Below, piece after piece: positions 9,097 through 16,955 of a stretch of 64,000 nt of DNA. The stretch comes from Sphingosinithalassobacter tenebrarum. Its GTDB lineage: Bacteria > Pseudomonadota > Alphaproteobacteria > Sphingomonadales > Sphingomonadaceae. How positions within the stretch are numbered: the stretch's first letter is position 1; each line of letters begins with the position of its first letter. The stretch lies in the NCBI RefSeq assembly GCF_011057975.1, contig NZ_CP049109.1, positions 3,503,001-3,567,000 of the forward strand, read 5' to 3'. Made by a program: the position numbers and the translations under genes. Under the pieces are notes generated by a model. That model was not told the DNA's origin. It did no database searches and saw only the letters and a list, made by a program, of their open reading frames with translations.

Positions 9097-9125
9097 GTGG
9101 ATGCTGAAACGAGTTCAGCATGACG
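9097..9125. repeat. REP palindrome, family E copy 3
   Basis: This 29-bp sequence matches the copy at 8660-8688 in the same orientation with a single change in the hairpin loop (ACGAG for ACAAG). It lies upstream of the GIY-YIG gene and is inverted relative to the copy that overlaps the end of that gene. It ends 18 bp before the ruvA stop codon. Confidence 0.88.
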
Positions 9126-9143
9126 ATAGTTAGGGGCGACGCA

Positions 9144-9746
9144 TCACTTCGCCGCCTTCCGCAGCGCCAGTCGCACCAGCGCGTCGAGACTCGCGCCCGC
9201 GCCGAGTTCATCGTCCGCCGCCTTCACCGCCGCGCTCGCTTCGGCGGGTTTGAAGCCGAGGTTGAGCAGCGCCGATACCGCGTCCTGGCTCGCGCCGGCC
9301 GCCGGGGCCGACGCCGCGCCCGCCTCCGCGCCGCCGCCGAGCGCGACGCCCGCCTTGTCCTTCAATTCGTTGCAGATGCGCTGGGCGAGTTTCGGGCCGA
9401 CGCCGTTAGCGCGCGCGATCATCGCGCTGTCGGCGCGGGCGATCGCGCCCTGCACTTCTTCGGGCGCGAGCGTGGAGAGAATCGCCAGCGCCACTTTCGC
9501 GCCGACGCCCTGGACGCTGGTGAGCAGGCGGAACCAGTCGCGTTCGTCGGCGCTGGCAAAGCCCATCAGCCGGATCGAATCCTCCGAAACCAGCATTTCG
9601 GTGTGCACCGTCACATGGTCGCCGGTGATGCCGAGCGCTTCGAGCGTCCGCGCCGACGCGCCGACCAGATAGCCGACGCCGTTCACGTCGATCACCGCAT
9701 GATCGGCACCCGCCGACACCAGTTTTCCGGTGAGATGCGCGATCAT
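9144..9746 (-). CDS. ruvA: Holliday junction branch migration protein RuvA
   Basis: RuvA binds four-way junctions as a tetramer and loads RuvB. The 200-residue protein has an OB-fold domain I ([10 protein letters not shown], about 1-62) and helix-hairpin-helix domain II with [16 protein letters not shown] and [13 protein letters not shown] low-complexity alanine/glycine linker (about 130-150) leads to the C-terminal domain III that contacts RuvB ([14 protein letters not shown]). The ATG at 9746 gives the standard N-terminus. Its expected neighbours ruvC and ruvB are each displaced by inserts. Confidence 0.96.
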   Translation of the reverse strand: MIAHLTGKLVSAGADHAVIDVNGVGYLVGASARTLEALGITGDHVTVHTEMLVSEDSIRLMGFASADERDWFRLLTSVQGVGAKVALAILSTLAPEEVQGAIARADSAMIARANGVGPKLAQRICNELKDKAGVALGGGAEAGAASAPAAGASQDAVSALLNLGFKPAEASAAVKAADDELGAGASLDALVRLALRKAAK

Positions 9747-10036
9747 GAAAAAACCGCGGTTTCGCGTGCGAAGTTCGCACCGGGTCGCGACGTAACGCGC
9801 GCGCACGCGCTCACGCGTACGCGCGCGAAAGCCGTTGCGGGATCATGAAACGGAGCGGAAGGAACACGCTGGGCCATGCCGGTACATAGGCAGAACGAAG
9901 CCAGGTAGGAAAGCGGAAATCCGCGAAGACACGGGCATGCCTACGTAGAAGACCCCAGCACAGCTGTCCGCCGATCCCCGCTATTCGGGAAGAACAGGAA
10001 TTCGATATCGACGCGACGACAAAGGGCGGAACCGAA
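9747..10036. other. Intergenic region with alternating purine-pyrimidine tract
   Basis: No gene is supported here. The region separates the divergent ruvA and first STAS-like gene. At 9795-9828 lie two 16-bp runs of strictly alternating purine and pyrimidine bases rich in CG (ACGCGCGCGCACGCGC and CACGCGTACGCGCGCG), 49-82 bp upstream of the ruvA start. Such tracts are prone to form Z-DNA. The remaining sequence up to 10036 shows no promoter I can define. Confidence 0.5.
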
Positions 10037-10507
10037 GTGCGCAACAGCGATTACGCAACAGCTGAAAAGACGGAACTCCCTCGCCGGCCGGACTTCGTTC
10101 CCGTGCCGAGCGTCAATCCGCGCGTCCTCGACGTATCGATGGATAGCGCAAACGGCGTCATCAGGACCGTGGCAAGCGGGCTTTGGGAACGCGAAAAGCT
10201 GCTGATCCATTTCAGCCGCATCCGCCGGATGATCGAGCAGGTCCGTGCACGCGGAGAGCAGGTGCTGGTGCTGAGAGATTTGCGCAATGCGGAAACACAG
10301 CCGCCGGAAATCGCGCAGCTCGTCAATATCGAGGGGCGCCGCTGCTTCGCCGATGCCGATCGCCTCGCGGTGCTGACCAGCTCGTCATTGCTGAAGATGC
10401 AGATGAAACGCGCGGTCTCCCATTCCCGGGCGGCGTTTTTCCTCTCGCCGAACGCGGCCATGACCTGGCTGACGGCCTATCGCCAGGATCACCTTATCGC
10501 CAACTGA
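10037..10507 (+). CDS. STAS/SpoIIAA-like hypothetical protein, paralogue 1
   Basis: A 156-residue cytoplasmic protein starting at GTG, with GGGCGG as a weak ribosome site. I do not recognise a named family. The pattern of strand (VIRTVASGLWEREKLLIHF), long helix (IRRMIEQVRARGEQ) and strand (VLVLRDLRNAE) with a final SPNAAMTWLTAY resembles the SpoIIAA/STAS fold. The protein 158 bp downstream shares this layout and the ending, so the two are tandem paralogues. They lie on the plus strand inside an otherwise minus-strand ruv cluster. Function unknown. Confidence 0.6.
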   Translation: MRNSDYATAEKTELPRRPDFVPVPSVNPRVLDVSMDSANGVIRTVASGLWEREKLLIHFSRIRRMIEQVRARGEQVLVLRDLRNAETQPPEIAQLVNIEGRRCFADADRLAVLTSSSLLKMQMKRAVSHSRAAFFLSPNAAMTWLTAYRQDHLIAN

Positions 10508-10664
10508 GGCGGCAAGCGCCCCGACATCGCCAGGCATGCCGGCGCGGCGCGGGGACACCGGTTCCGGGATACTGCTTACGGACATTCCCCGATTCCGGGT
10601 CGTTTCGCAGCCGTGCTAATCCGCTGATGCGCTCCGGGAATTCCGCTTCCTGCAAGGCGCGGGA

Positions 10665-11138
10665 ATGTGGGGAGAGTGCGGAGTGTTTAACACGCAGCGT
10701 TTTGAACAGGCCGAACCGATGCAGTGTGGCCGACGCCCGGCACCGGGAGCGGCCGACTTATCGGCCAGGCTGGATCCCCGGACCGGCGTTATTCATGTCT
10801 CCGTGCGCGGAACCGGCGAGCCGGCGCAATTGCTTGCCCATTTCGTATGGCTCGACGAATTGATCCGCCCGTTTCGCGATCGCGGAGAATCGATATTGGC
10901 GCTGGTCGACCTGCGCGAGACGGCGATATTCTGCGAACATGGCATCAGCCTCATTCTGGCGGAAACCGACAAGCTGCTTCGCAAGCATGATCGCGTCGCG
11001 ATGATCGTGCAATCCTCGCTGATCAAGGCGCAACTGAAGCGCACGGCCGAAAAGATGCAGCGCGAGCTCTTCCTTTCGCCGCATGCCGCGATCACCTGGC
11101 TGACCGCATACAGCGCGATGTCGGCGACGCGCCTCTAG
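10665..11138 (+). CDS. STAS/SpoIIAA-like hypothetical protein, paralogue 2
   Basis: This 157-residue protein is paralogous to the preceding one. Shared features are a strand-glycine turn ([17 protein letters not shown]), a helix (IRPFRDRGE), the core [12 protein letters not shown] and the segment [18 protein letters not shown]. The ending is [14 protein letters not shown], as in its partner. A GTG at 10683 with GGGGAGAG upstream is an alternative, perhaps better, start. Its stop overlaps the ruvC stop in a shared CTAG (11135-11138). The conserved SSL.K.Q.KR motif suggests a binding surface common to both. No enzymatic residues stand out. Confidence 0.6.
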   Translation: MWGECGVFNTQRFEQAEPMQCGRRPAPGAADLSARLDPRTGVIHVSVRGTGEPAQLLAHFVWLDELIRPFRDRGESILALVDLRETAIFCEHGISLILAETDKLLRKHDRVAMIVQSSLIKAQLKRTAEKMQRELFLSPHAAITWLTAYSAMSATRL

Positions 11139-11623
11139 CGCAGCACCGCGCGGGCGCTTGCCAGATGGTGCGCGTGGCAGATCGCCACCGCGAGCGCGTC
11201 GGCGGCGTCGGCGCCGTCGATCCTCACGCCGGGCAGCAGCCGCGCGACCATCGCATGGACCTGCGTCTTGTCGGCATTGCCGACGCCGACCACGGCCTTT
11301 TTCACCAGCCGCGCCGCATATTCGCCGACATCGATGCCGCTGCGCGCGGCGGCGCAGATCACCACGCCGCGCGCCTGCCCCAGCTTGAGCGTCGATTGCG
11401 GATTGGCGTTGACGAACACTTCCTCGACCGCCGCCGCATCGGGCGCGCGATCGGCGATCAGCGCGGCAAGCTGCATGTCGAGATGCGCGAGGCGCCGGGG
11501 CAGCGGTGCCTTCGCGTCGGTCTTCAACCGACCATTGGCGATATGCGACAGGCGATTGCCTTCGGCGCGGATCAGCCCCCAACCCGTGGTGCCCAGCCCC
11601 GGATCGAGCCCGAGGATCAGCAT
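11135..11623 (-). CDS. ruvC: Crossover junction endodeoxyribonuclease RuvC
   Basis: RuvC resolves Holliday junctions by paired cuts. The 162-residue protein begins [16 protein letters not shown] with catalytic Asp7. It continues with a glutamate in [20 protein letters not shown] and the C-terminal acidic pair in [19 protein letters not shown], completing the RNase H-like active site. It follows yebC by 19 bp on the same strand, the usual alphaproteobacterial order, and converges on the plus-strand STAS-like gene. Confidence 0.96.
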   Translation of the reverse strand: MLILGLDPGLGTTGWGLIRAEGNRLSHIANGRLKTDAKAPLPRRLAHLDMQLAALIADRAPDAAAVEEVFVNANPQSTLKLGQARGVVICAAARSGIDVGEYAARLVKKAVVGVGNADKTQVHAMVARLLPGVRIDGADAADALAVAICHAHHLASARAVLR

Positions 11624-11642
11624 GGCAGCGGCCGGCCTGCGC

Positions 11643-12386
11643 TCAGCCCAGCTTCTCCATCACTTCGTCGCTGACTTCGTAATTGCCCCACACGGTCTGG
11701 ACATCATCATCATCGTCCAGCACGTCGATCAGCTTGAACAGGGTCTGCGCGTCGCCCTCACCGACATCGATCGTCGTCTGCGGCCGCCAGGCGAGTTTCG
11801 CGCCGCCCGCCTCGCCAAGGATCGGTTCGAGCTTGCCGGCGACTTCGTGCAGCGCCTCGGCCTCGGTCCAGATCTCATATTCCTCGTCGTTCGAGGTGAC
11901 GTCGTCGGCGCCCGCTTCGAGCGCGGCTTCGAACACCTTTTCCTCGTCGGCGACATCGGCGGGATAGGTGATCAGGCCGAGCCGGTCGAAGCCGTGCGTC
12001 ACCGAACCCGAGGCGCCGAGATTGCCGCCATTCTTGCTCATCGCGGTGCGGACATTGGTCGCGGTACGATTGCGGTTGTCGGTCAGCGCCTCGATGATCA
12101 GCGAAACGCCCGCCGGGCCAAAGCCTTCATAGCGGATTTCCTCATAGGCCTCGGTATCGCCGCCGCTCGCCTTGTCGACCGCGCGCTGGATATTGTCCTT
12201 GGGCATCGACTGCGCCTTGGCGGCGTTGATCGCCGCGCGCAGGCGCGGGTTCATGTCCGGGTCTGGCGTGCCCATCTTCGCCGCCACAGTGATTTCGCGG
12301 CTGAGCTTGGAAAAGAGCGAGCTGCGCTTCTTATCCTGCGCACCCTTGCGGTGCATGATGTTCTTGAACTTGGAATGGCCTGCCAT
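11643..12386 (-). CDS. yebC: YebC/PmpR-family protein
   Basis: A 247-residue member of the YebC/TACO1 family. Members act as transcriptional regulators or as translation factors that relieve ribosome stalling at proline runs; which applies here cannot be told from sequence. The N-terminus [20 protein letters not shown] is diagnostic and fixes the start at 12386. The protein also shows [13 protein letters not shown] and [22 protein letters not shown]. Its position ahead of ruvC is the common one. Confidence 0.95.
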   Translation of the reverse strand: MAGHSKFKNIMHRKGAQDKKRSSLFSKLSREITVAAKMGTPDPDMNPRLRAAINAAKAQSMPKDNIQRAVDKASGGDTEAYEEIRYEGFGPAGVSLIIEALTDNRNRTATNVRTAMSKNGGNLGASGSVTHGFDRLGLITYPADVADEEKVFEAALEAGADDVTSNDEEYEIWTEAEALHEVAGKLEPILGEAGGAKLAWRPQTTIDVGEGDAQTLFKLIDVLDDDDDVQTVWGNYEVSDEVMEKLG

Positions 12387-12408
12387 TGGTTTTCCATGAA
12401 ATCCGTGT

Positions 12409-12440
12409 GGGCTGAGCCTGTCGAAGCCCCGCCCTTCTTC
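12409..12440. repeat. Half-copy of family D repeat
   Basis: The sequence GGGCTGAGCCTGTCGAAGCC and the following CCGCCCTT match the left half of the element at 59619-59700. No complementary right arm follows, so it is a partial or decayed copy. It lies just upstream of yebC. The rest of 12387-12534 shows nothing else. Confidence 0.7.
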
Positions 12441-12534
12441 CGGCCCGCACCTAGAAGAAAAAGCGGCACTTGGACAAGCATGTCTCGAGCATCGCCGAGA
12501 GGCTCGGTGCAAACGGAGCTTGCCGAAATCGCGA

Positions 12535-12855
12535 TCAGCTCACCGTCACCGCCGTGCCCGAAATCGACACCATCAGCATCGAACCCTGCTCGCCGATGAC
12601 TTCGTAATCGATATCGATGCCGATCACCGCGTTGGCGCCCGCGTCCTTCGCCTGATCGGAAATTTCCTCGAACGCCATTTCGCGCGCCTTGCGCAGCGGC
12701 TTTTCATAACTGCCCGAACGCCCGCCGACGAAATCGCGGATCCCGGCGAAAATGTCGCGGAAGACATTGGCGCCGAGGATCACTTCGGACGCGACGATGC
12801 CGTGATAGCGCGTGACGGCCTTGCCTTCGATGCTGTTGGTCGTGCTGAGAATCAT
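12535..12855 (-). CDS. YbjQ-family (UPF0145) heavy-metal-binding-domain protein
   Basis: A 106-residue protein of the YbjQ/UPF0145 family, small soluble pentamer-forming proteins of unknown function, sometimes named heavy-metal-binding domain proteins. Diagnostic parts are the N-terminus [11 protein letters not shown], the segment [20 protein letters not shown] and the end [16 protein letters not shown]. The ATG at 12855 follows GGGAGAACC. It lies alone between yebC and gapR on the same strand. Confidence 0.9.
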   Translation of the reverse strand: MILSTTNSIEGKAVTRYHGIVASEVILGANVFRDIFAGIRDFVGGRSGSYEKPLRKAREMAFEEISDQAKDAGANAVIGIDIDYEVIGEQGSMLMVSISGTAVTVS

Positions 12856-12909
12856 TGCGGTTCTCCCATGCTGGTCCCGCGCCTCATGTGAGGCGGCGGG
12901 AGGCAGGGA

Positions 12910-13149
12910 TCAAGCGAGACCCAGCGCGTTCTTGTAGGTTTCCAGCAGCGCTTCGGCTTCGTCGCGGTCGTGCTTTTCCATTTTCCGCAGACGGACGATC
13001 TGACGCATCGTCTTGACGTCGAAGCCGGTCGATTTGGCTTCGTTATAGACGTCCTTGATGTCGTCGGCGATGCCCTTCTTCTCTTCTTCCAGCCGCTCGA
13101 TGCGCTCGATCAACAGGCGCAGCTGGTCGGCGGCGATCACGTCGCTCAT
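12910..13149 (-). CDS. gapR: GapR-family nucleoid-associated protein (DUF2312)
   Basis: A 79-residue coiled-coil protein of the DUF2312/GapR family. Caulobacter GapR clamps overtwisted, AT-rich DNA and aids topoisomerase action during replication and cell cycle progression. The conserved core is [20 protein letters not shown], then [15 protein letters not shown] and [10 protein letters not shown]. It is a little shorter than the Caulobacter protein at the N-terminus. This gene is confined to alphaproteobacteria and helps place the organism. Confidence 0.92.
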   Translation of the reverse strand: MSDVIAADQLRLLIERIERLEEEKKGIADDIKDVYNEAKSTGFDVKTMRQIVRLRKMEKHDRDEAEALLETYKNALGLA

Positions 13150-13272
13150 GTCATGCTCCCAGATGGTGAGCGAGCGCGTCTAGGGCCAAGCGCGGCGAAG
13201 GGCAACGCTGCGAATCGCCCGATGCGCCCACGGCAGGTGACGGCCGGCCGTTTCGTCCGCCCCCTTCCCGGT

Positions 13273-13563
13273 TCATTGCAGCGGAAGCCGCGCCTTCCCG
13301 CCGCAGGGATCGCCCATCAGCAGCACGCCGACGCGGCAGGCGGGCCTGCGATCGTCGCTGGCACGGCCGCCATCGCGACGGGCTCGCGATCCACGATGCC
13401 TGGCCGGCACCTGGCGCCCGGAATCGTCCTCTACGCAATGCGTGGGCCGGTCGCCGTCGCGTCCCGTCGTTCCGCCATCCGTGGCGGAGACTTCCCCCGC
13501 GCTCGCGCTTGCACCGCAAGCCAGCAACGCCGCGGCCAGTGCCGCGAGCCGATACGCCTTCAT
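13273..13563 (-). CDS. Small predicted secreted protein, hypothetical
   Basis: A 96-residue reading frame begins with a convincing signal peptide (MKAYRLAALAAALLACGASASA). The mature part is short, polar, arginine- and aspartate-rich, with cysteines near residues 43, 76 and 88. No family recognised. It is divergent from the Lrp gene, with 116 bp between the starts. The signal peptide is the main support; the GC-rich mature part could be chance coding, so confidence is moderate. The rest of 13150-13679 holds no other gene. Confidence 0.5.
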   Translation of the reverse strand: MKAYRLAALAAALLACGASASAGEVSATDGGTTGRDGDRPTHCVEDDSGRQVPARHRGSRARRDGGRASDDRRPACRVGVLLMGDPCGGKARLPLQ

Positions 13564-13643
13564 CACCCTGTCCCCAGCGACTCGTTTCGATTACAGATGT
13601 GGTCAACGTAACCGATTCTGCTGCGAACTGCAGGCGTTTTATC

Positions 13644-13671
13644 TAGGCAATACGCCTAAATTCGGCATAAT
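13644..13671 (+). promoter_or_regulatory. Putative operator and -10 box of the lrp-type gene
   Basis: An inverted repeat, TAGGC-AATAC-GCCTA (13644-13658), is followed by CATAAT (13666-13671). The start codon of the Lrp-family gene is at 13680, only 8 bases after this -10-like hexamer, and no Shine-Dalgarno sequence is visible. Transcription would begin at or next to the A of the ATG, giving a leaderless message. The repeat sits where an autoregulating Lrp protein would bind. Both points are inferences from spacing. Confidence 0.45.
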
Positions 13672-13679
13672 ATTTCAAC

Positions 13680-14189
13680 ATGCGCAGCACTTCCGCCAGT
13701 TTTCGTTCGTCCGAGCGGCTTGATTCGTTCGATCTGCAACTGCTTGAACTGCTGCAGCAGGATGCCCTGATGACCGCCGAACGGCTGGCGGATCATGTCG
13801 CGCTGTCGGCCTCGGCAATCACGCGGCGGGTGCGGCGGCTGCGCGAATCAGGCGTGATCCGCGCCGATGTCGCCGTGCTGGCGTGCGACTTCACCGATGC
13901 GCGGCTCAATGCCCTGGTGCTGGTCCAGGTCCGCGAGCATGCCGAGGAACGCGGCCTCGGCGCCCTGCGCGAGCGGCTGTCCGCCACTCCCGAAGTGCAG
14001 ACGCTGCTCGACATCAGCGGCCAATATGACCTGGCGCTGCTGATCTCCGCACGCGACATGAACGACTTCAACGCGCTCACCGACCGGCTGTTGCAGCAGG
14101 ACCCGGCGGTGCAGCGCTATGAAACCCGCTTCGCCAAGCGCACGCACAAGCAAAGCCTGTTCGTTCCGCTGGGCACCGGGCAGGACTGA
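13680..14189 (+). CDS. Lrp/AsnC-family transcriptional regulator
   Basis: A 169-residue regulator with an N-terminal winged helix-turn-helix (LDSFDLQLLELLQQDALMTA, then LADHVALSASAITRRVRRLR, about 14-60). A C-terminal ligand-sensing RAM domain follows (about 75-155) with the pattern LVQVREHAEE and LDISGQYDLALLI. Such proteins sense amino acids and regulate nearby metabolic genes. The neighbours (a small secreted protein, DUF1244) do not reveal a target. It converges on the DUF1244 gene with 9 bp between stop codons. Confidence 0.92.
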   Translation: MRSTSASFRSSERLDSFDLQLLELLQQDALMTAERLADHVALSASAITRRVRRLRESGVIRADVAVLACDFTDARLNALVLVQVREHAEERGLGALRERLSATPEVQTLLDISGQYDLALLISARDMNDFNALTDRLLQQDPAVQRYETRFAKRTHKQSLFVPLGTGQD

Positions 14190-14198
14190 TTGCCGCCT

Positions 14199-14585
14199 TC
14201 AGCTGGCCGGATCGGTCATCGACGGGGGGTCGCTCGCCGGAAAGCTCTGATCGAGCGCTTCGTCGAGCAATTCGCTGTCATGGAGATTTTTGGCGACGCT
14301 CTCGTTCATCCGGGCGAGTTGTTCGGGAGACGCCGGCTCCTGATGCTTCGACTTCCACTCGGCATAGGGCATTCCGTAGATGATTTCGCGCGCCTCGTCC
14401 TTCGCCAGCGGCGTGCCCTGTTTGGCGCTCGCCTCGGCGATCCAGTCCGACAGGCAGTTCCGGCAGAAACCGGACAGCCCCATCATGTCGACATTCTGCG
14501 CGTCGGTGCGGTGGCGCAGGTGGCGCACCAGCCGCCGGAACGCCGCTGCCGCCACCTTGTCGTCCAGCGTATTGAGATCGGTCAT
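14199..14585 (-). CDS. DUF1244-family protein
   Basis: A 128-residue soluble protein of the DUF1244 family. The hallmark is the cysteine motif GLSGFCRNCLSDW after DAQNVDMM, followed by IYGMPYAEWKSKHQ. The C-terminal 35 residues are a polar extension. The ATG at 14585 gives the family N-terminus; a much longer antisense reading through pyk is spurious. Function unknown. It is divergent from pyk with about 70 bp between the starts. Confidence 0.88.
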   Translation of the reverse strand: MTDLNTLDDKVAAAAFRRLVRHLRHRTDAQNVDMMGLSGFCRNCLSDWIAEASAKQGTPLAKDEAREIIYGMPYAEWKSKHQEPASPEQLARMNESVAKNLHDSELLDEALDQSFPASDPPSMTDPAS

Positions 14586-14654
14586 GGTCGCCTCCGTGGT
14601 TGATCCGTTCCGAGTTATGAGTAGAGCCGGGCGCGTACAAGGCGAGGATGCCCG

Positions 14655-16124
14655 ATGACCAAGGCCGAAATGCAAACCGCCATGACGCCCCGTTCCCGCA
14701 AGGTTCGCGTGCTGGCGACTCTGGGGCCGGCCAGCAACTCGCCGGAAATGATCGCCCGGCTGTTCGCCTCGGGCGCCGATGCCTTTCGCATCAACATGAG
14801 CCACGGCGACCAGGATTCGAAGATTCCGGTGATCGCGGCGATCCGCGCGCTGGAACGGGAAACCGGGCGGCCGACGACGATCCTGGCCGATCTGCAGGGC
14901 CCCAAGCTGCGCGTCGGCAAGTTCGCCGAAGGATCGGTGATGCTGGCATCGGGCCATGAATTCACGCTCGATCGCGATCCGACGCCGGGCGATTCGAGTC
15001 GAGTCGAGCTGCCCCATCGCGAAATCTTCGAAGCGATCGAGGAAGGCGCGCGGCTGCTGCTTGACGACGGCAAGCTGGTGCTGCGCGTCACTTCGCACGG
15101 GCATGACTGGATCACGACTCGAGTCGAGGTCGGGGGCAAGCTTTCCAACAGCAAGGGCCTCAACGTTCCCGACGTGGTGCTGCCGATGGCCGCGCTGACC
15201 GACAAGGATCGCAGTGACCTTGCCTTCGCGGTCGATCAGGGTGTCGACTGGATCGCGCTTTCCTTCGTCCAGCGGCCCGAGGATCTGGCCGAGGCGCGCA
15301 AGCTGATCGGCGGGCGCACTGCGCTGCTCGCCAAGATCGAAAAGCCCAGCGCGATCGCGCGGCTCGAGGAAATCGTCGAGATGTGCGACGGCGTGATGGT
15401 CGCCCGCGGCGACCTGGGCGTCGAACTGCCGCCGGAATCGGTGCCGCCGCTGCAGAAGCGCATCGTCGAGGTATCGCGCCGGATGGGCCGCCCGGTGATC
15501 GTCGCGACGCAGATGCTCGAATCGATGATCACTTCGCCCAGCCCTACCCGCGCCGAAGTGTCCGACGTCGCGACCGCGGTTTATGACGGCGCCGACGCGA
15601 TCATGCTGTCGGCCGAAAGCGCCGCGGGCGATTATCCGGTCGAAGCGGTTTCGATGATGAATTCGATCGCCGATTCGGTCGAAAAGGACCCGGCGCATGG
15701 CGACCGCGTGCATTTCACCGTCACGCGCCCCGATCCCACCACCGCCGACGCGATCGCCGAAGCCGCGAAATCGATCGCGGCGACCGTTTCGGCGTCGGCG
15801 ATCGTCTGTTTCACCAGTTCGGGATCGACCGCGCGGCGCATCGCCCGCGAGCGTCCCTCGGTGCCGATACTCGTGCTGACGCCGAAGCTGGAAACCGCGC
15901 GGCGGCTGGGGCTGCTATGGGGCGTCCACGCCGCGCATACCCGCGACGTCGAATCGTTCGAGGAAATGGTCGCCAAGTCCAAGCGCATGGCGCTGCGCCA
16001 CGGCATCGCCGAAGCGGGCGAGCGGATGGTGGTGTGCGCGGGCGTTCCCTTCGGCACGCCCGGCGCGACCAATGTCGTCCATGTCGTGCGGCTGCTGGGC
16101 GACGAATTGCGCGGGCGGGGATAG
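14655..16124 (+). CDS. pyk: Pyruvate kinase
   Basis: Pyruvate kinase converts phosphoenolpyruvate and ADP to pyruvate and ATP. The 489-residue protein carries the TIM-barrel A domain with RKVRVLATLGPASNS and FRINMSHG. The central active-site signature is LLAKIEKPSAIARLEEI and MVARGDLGVELP. The C-terminal domain (about 355-480) contains CFTSSGSTARRIARERP. Length and motifs are complete. The alternative upstream start is out of frame; a ribosome site GGCGAGG lies before the ATG. Confidence 0.97.
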   Translation: MTKAEMQTAMTPRSRKVRVLATLGPASNSPEMIARLFASGADAFRINMSHGDQDSKIPVIAAIRALERETGRPTTILADLQGPKLRVGKFAEGSVMLASGHEFTLDRDPTPGDSSRVELPHREIFEAIEEGARLLLDDGKLVLRVTSHGHDWITTRVEVGGKLSNSKGLNVPDVVLPMAALTDKDRSDLAFAVDQGVDWIALSFVQRPEDLAEARKLIGGRTALLAKIEKPSAIARLEEIVEMCDGVMVARGDLGVELPPESVPPLQKRIVEVSRRMGRPVIVATQMLESMITSPSPTRAEVSDVATAVYDGADAIMLSAESAAGDYPVEAVSMMNSIADSVEKDPAHGDRVHFTVTRPDPTTADAIAEAAKSIAATVSASAIVCFTSSGSTARRIARERPSVPILVLTPKLETARRLGLLWGVHAAHTRDVESFEEMVAKSKRMALRHGIAEAGERMVVCAGVPFGTPGATNVVHVVRLLGDELRGRG

Positions 16125-16211
16125 CTGCTAGAACACCATATCGAATCCAGAACGATCTCGGGCGCACCGTAACCGCGTTTTCAGCAACCCTGCTTTTCGG
16201 GAGCCGAGATC

Positions 16212-16931
16212 ATGCCGAGCTATTCGCGCGACGAAGTCGTCAAGATTCAACACACGCTCGCCCGCAAGGGCTTCGACCCCGGGCCCGTCGATGGCATCTG
16301 GGGCCGACGAACCGAAGCTGCGGTGCGCGCCTTTCAGGCCGCCTCCGACCTGCTGATCGACGGCATCGTCGGACCGAATACGCGCAAGGCGCTGTTCGGC
16401 GACACCGCGCAGCCGAACCCGGTCGACGATCCGGCCTTTCCCTGGTTCCAGGAGGCGCGCCATCTGCTCGGCGTGCGCGAGGACACATCCTCGCGCAGCA
16501 ATCCCGAAATCCTGGAATGGGCCAGCGATGCCGGCATCCCCTATGGCTCGGACGATATACCCTGGTGCGGCCTGTTCGTGGCGCATTGCGTCGCCGCGAC
16601 CATGGCGCGCGAGCCGTTGCCGACTAATCCGCTGGGCGCGCGCAACTGGATGAGATTCGGAGCGCCCTGCCCGCCGCAGGTCGGCGCGGTGCTGGTCTTC
16701 TGGCGCGGCAGCCCCAATGGCTGGAAGGGCCATGTCGGCTTCTATGCCGCACAGACCCCGAACGGCGATTTCTATGTGCTGGGTGGCAACCAGTCCAACA
16801 AGGTGAGCATCGCCAAGATCGCCAAGGGCCGCCTGCTCGGTGCGCGCTGGCCGGCAACCGCGCCCGAGCTGCATTCGGCCCCGCATATCGCGGCGGATGA
16901 CGGGAGCGTATTCTCTACCGACGAAGCATGA
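16212..16931 (+). CDS. Peptidoglycan-binding protein with TIGR02594-type hydrolase domain
   Basis: A 239-residue two-domain protein. Residues 5-62 are a peptidoglycan-binding repeat (IQHTLARKGFDPGPVDGIWG, then TEAAVRAFQ). Residues 75-215 resemble the TIGR02594 family, an NlpC/CHAP-like cysteine hydrolase fold, with candidate catalytic Cys in PWCGLF, His in KGHVGFY and a polar residue in GGNQSN. There is no signal peptide or membrane anchor, as in phage endolysins, yet no phage genes are nearby. It may be a domesticated lysin or a cell-wall enzyme exported by another route. Confidence 0.8.
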   Translation: MPSYSRDEVVKIQHTLARKGFDPGPVDGIWGRRTEAAVRAFQAASDLLIDGIVGPNTRKALFGDTAQPNPVDDPAFPWFQEARHLLGVREDTSSRSNPEILEWASDAGIPYGSDDIPWCGLFVAHCVAATMAREPLPTNPLGARNWMRFGAPCPPQVGAVLVFWRGSPNGWKGHVGFYAAQTPNGDFYVLGGNQSNKVSIAKIAKGRLLGARWPATAPELHSAPHIAADDGSVFSTDEA

Positions 16932-16955
16932 GGGGAAACTCGCTCGCTCGCCGGC

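Noticed and set aside
13151..13606. A 151-codon minus-strand frame overlapping the small secreted protein
   Set aside because: Its product lacks a signal peptide or motif, whereas the other frame has a good signal peptide at its N-terminus.
14586..15713. Long minus-strand extension of the DUF1244 frame through pyk
   Set aside because: Only the last 128 codons have family support and a start codon at the right place; the rest is opposite pyruvate kinase.
16212..16931. Prophage remnant
   Set aside because: Apart from the lysin-like protein, no integrase, capsid, tail or attachment sites are near.
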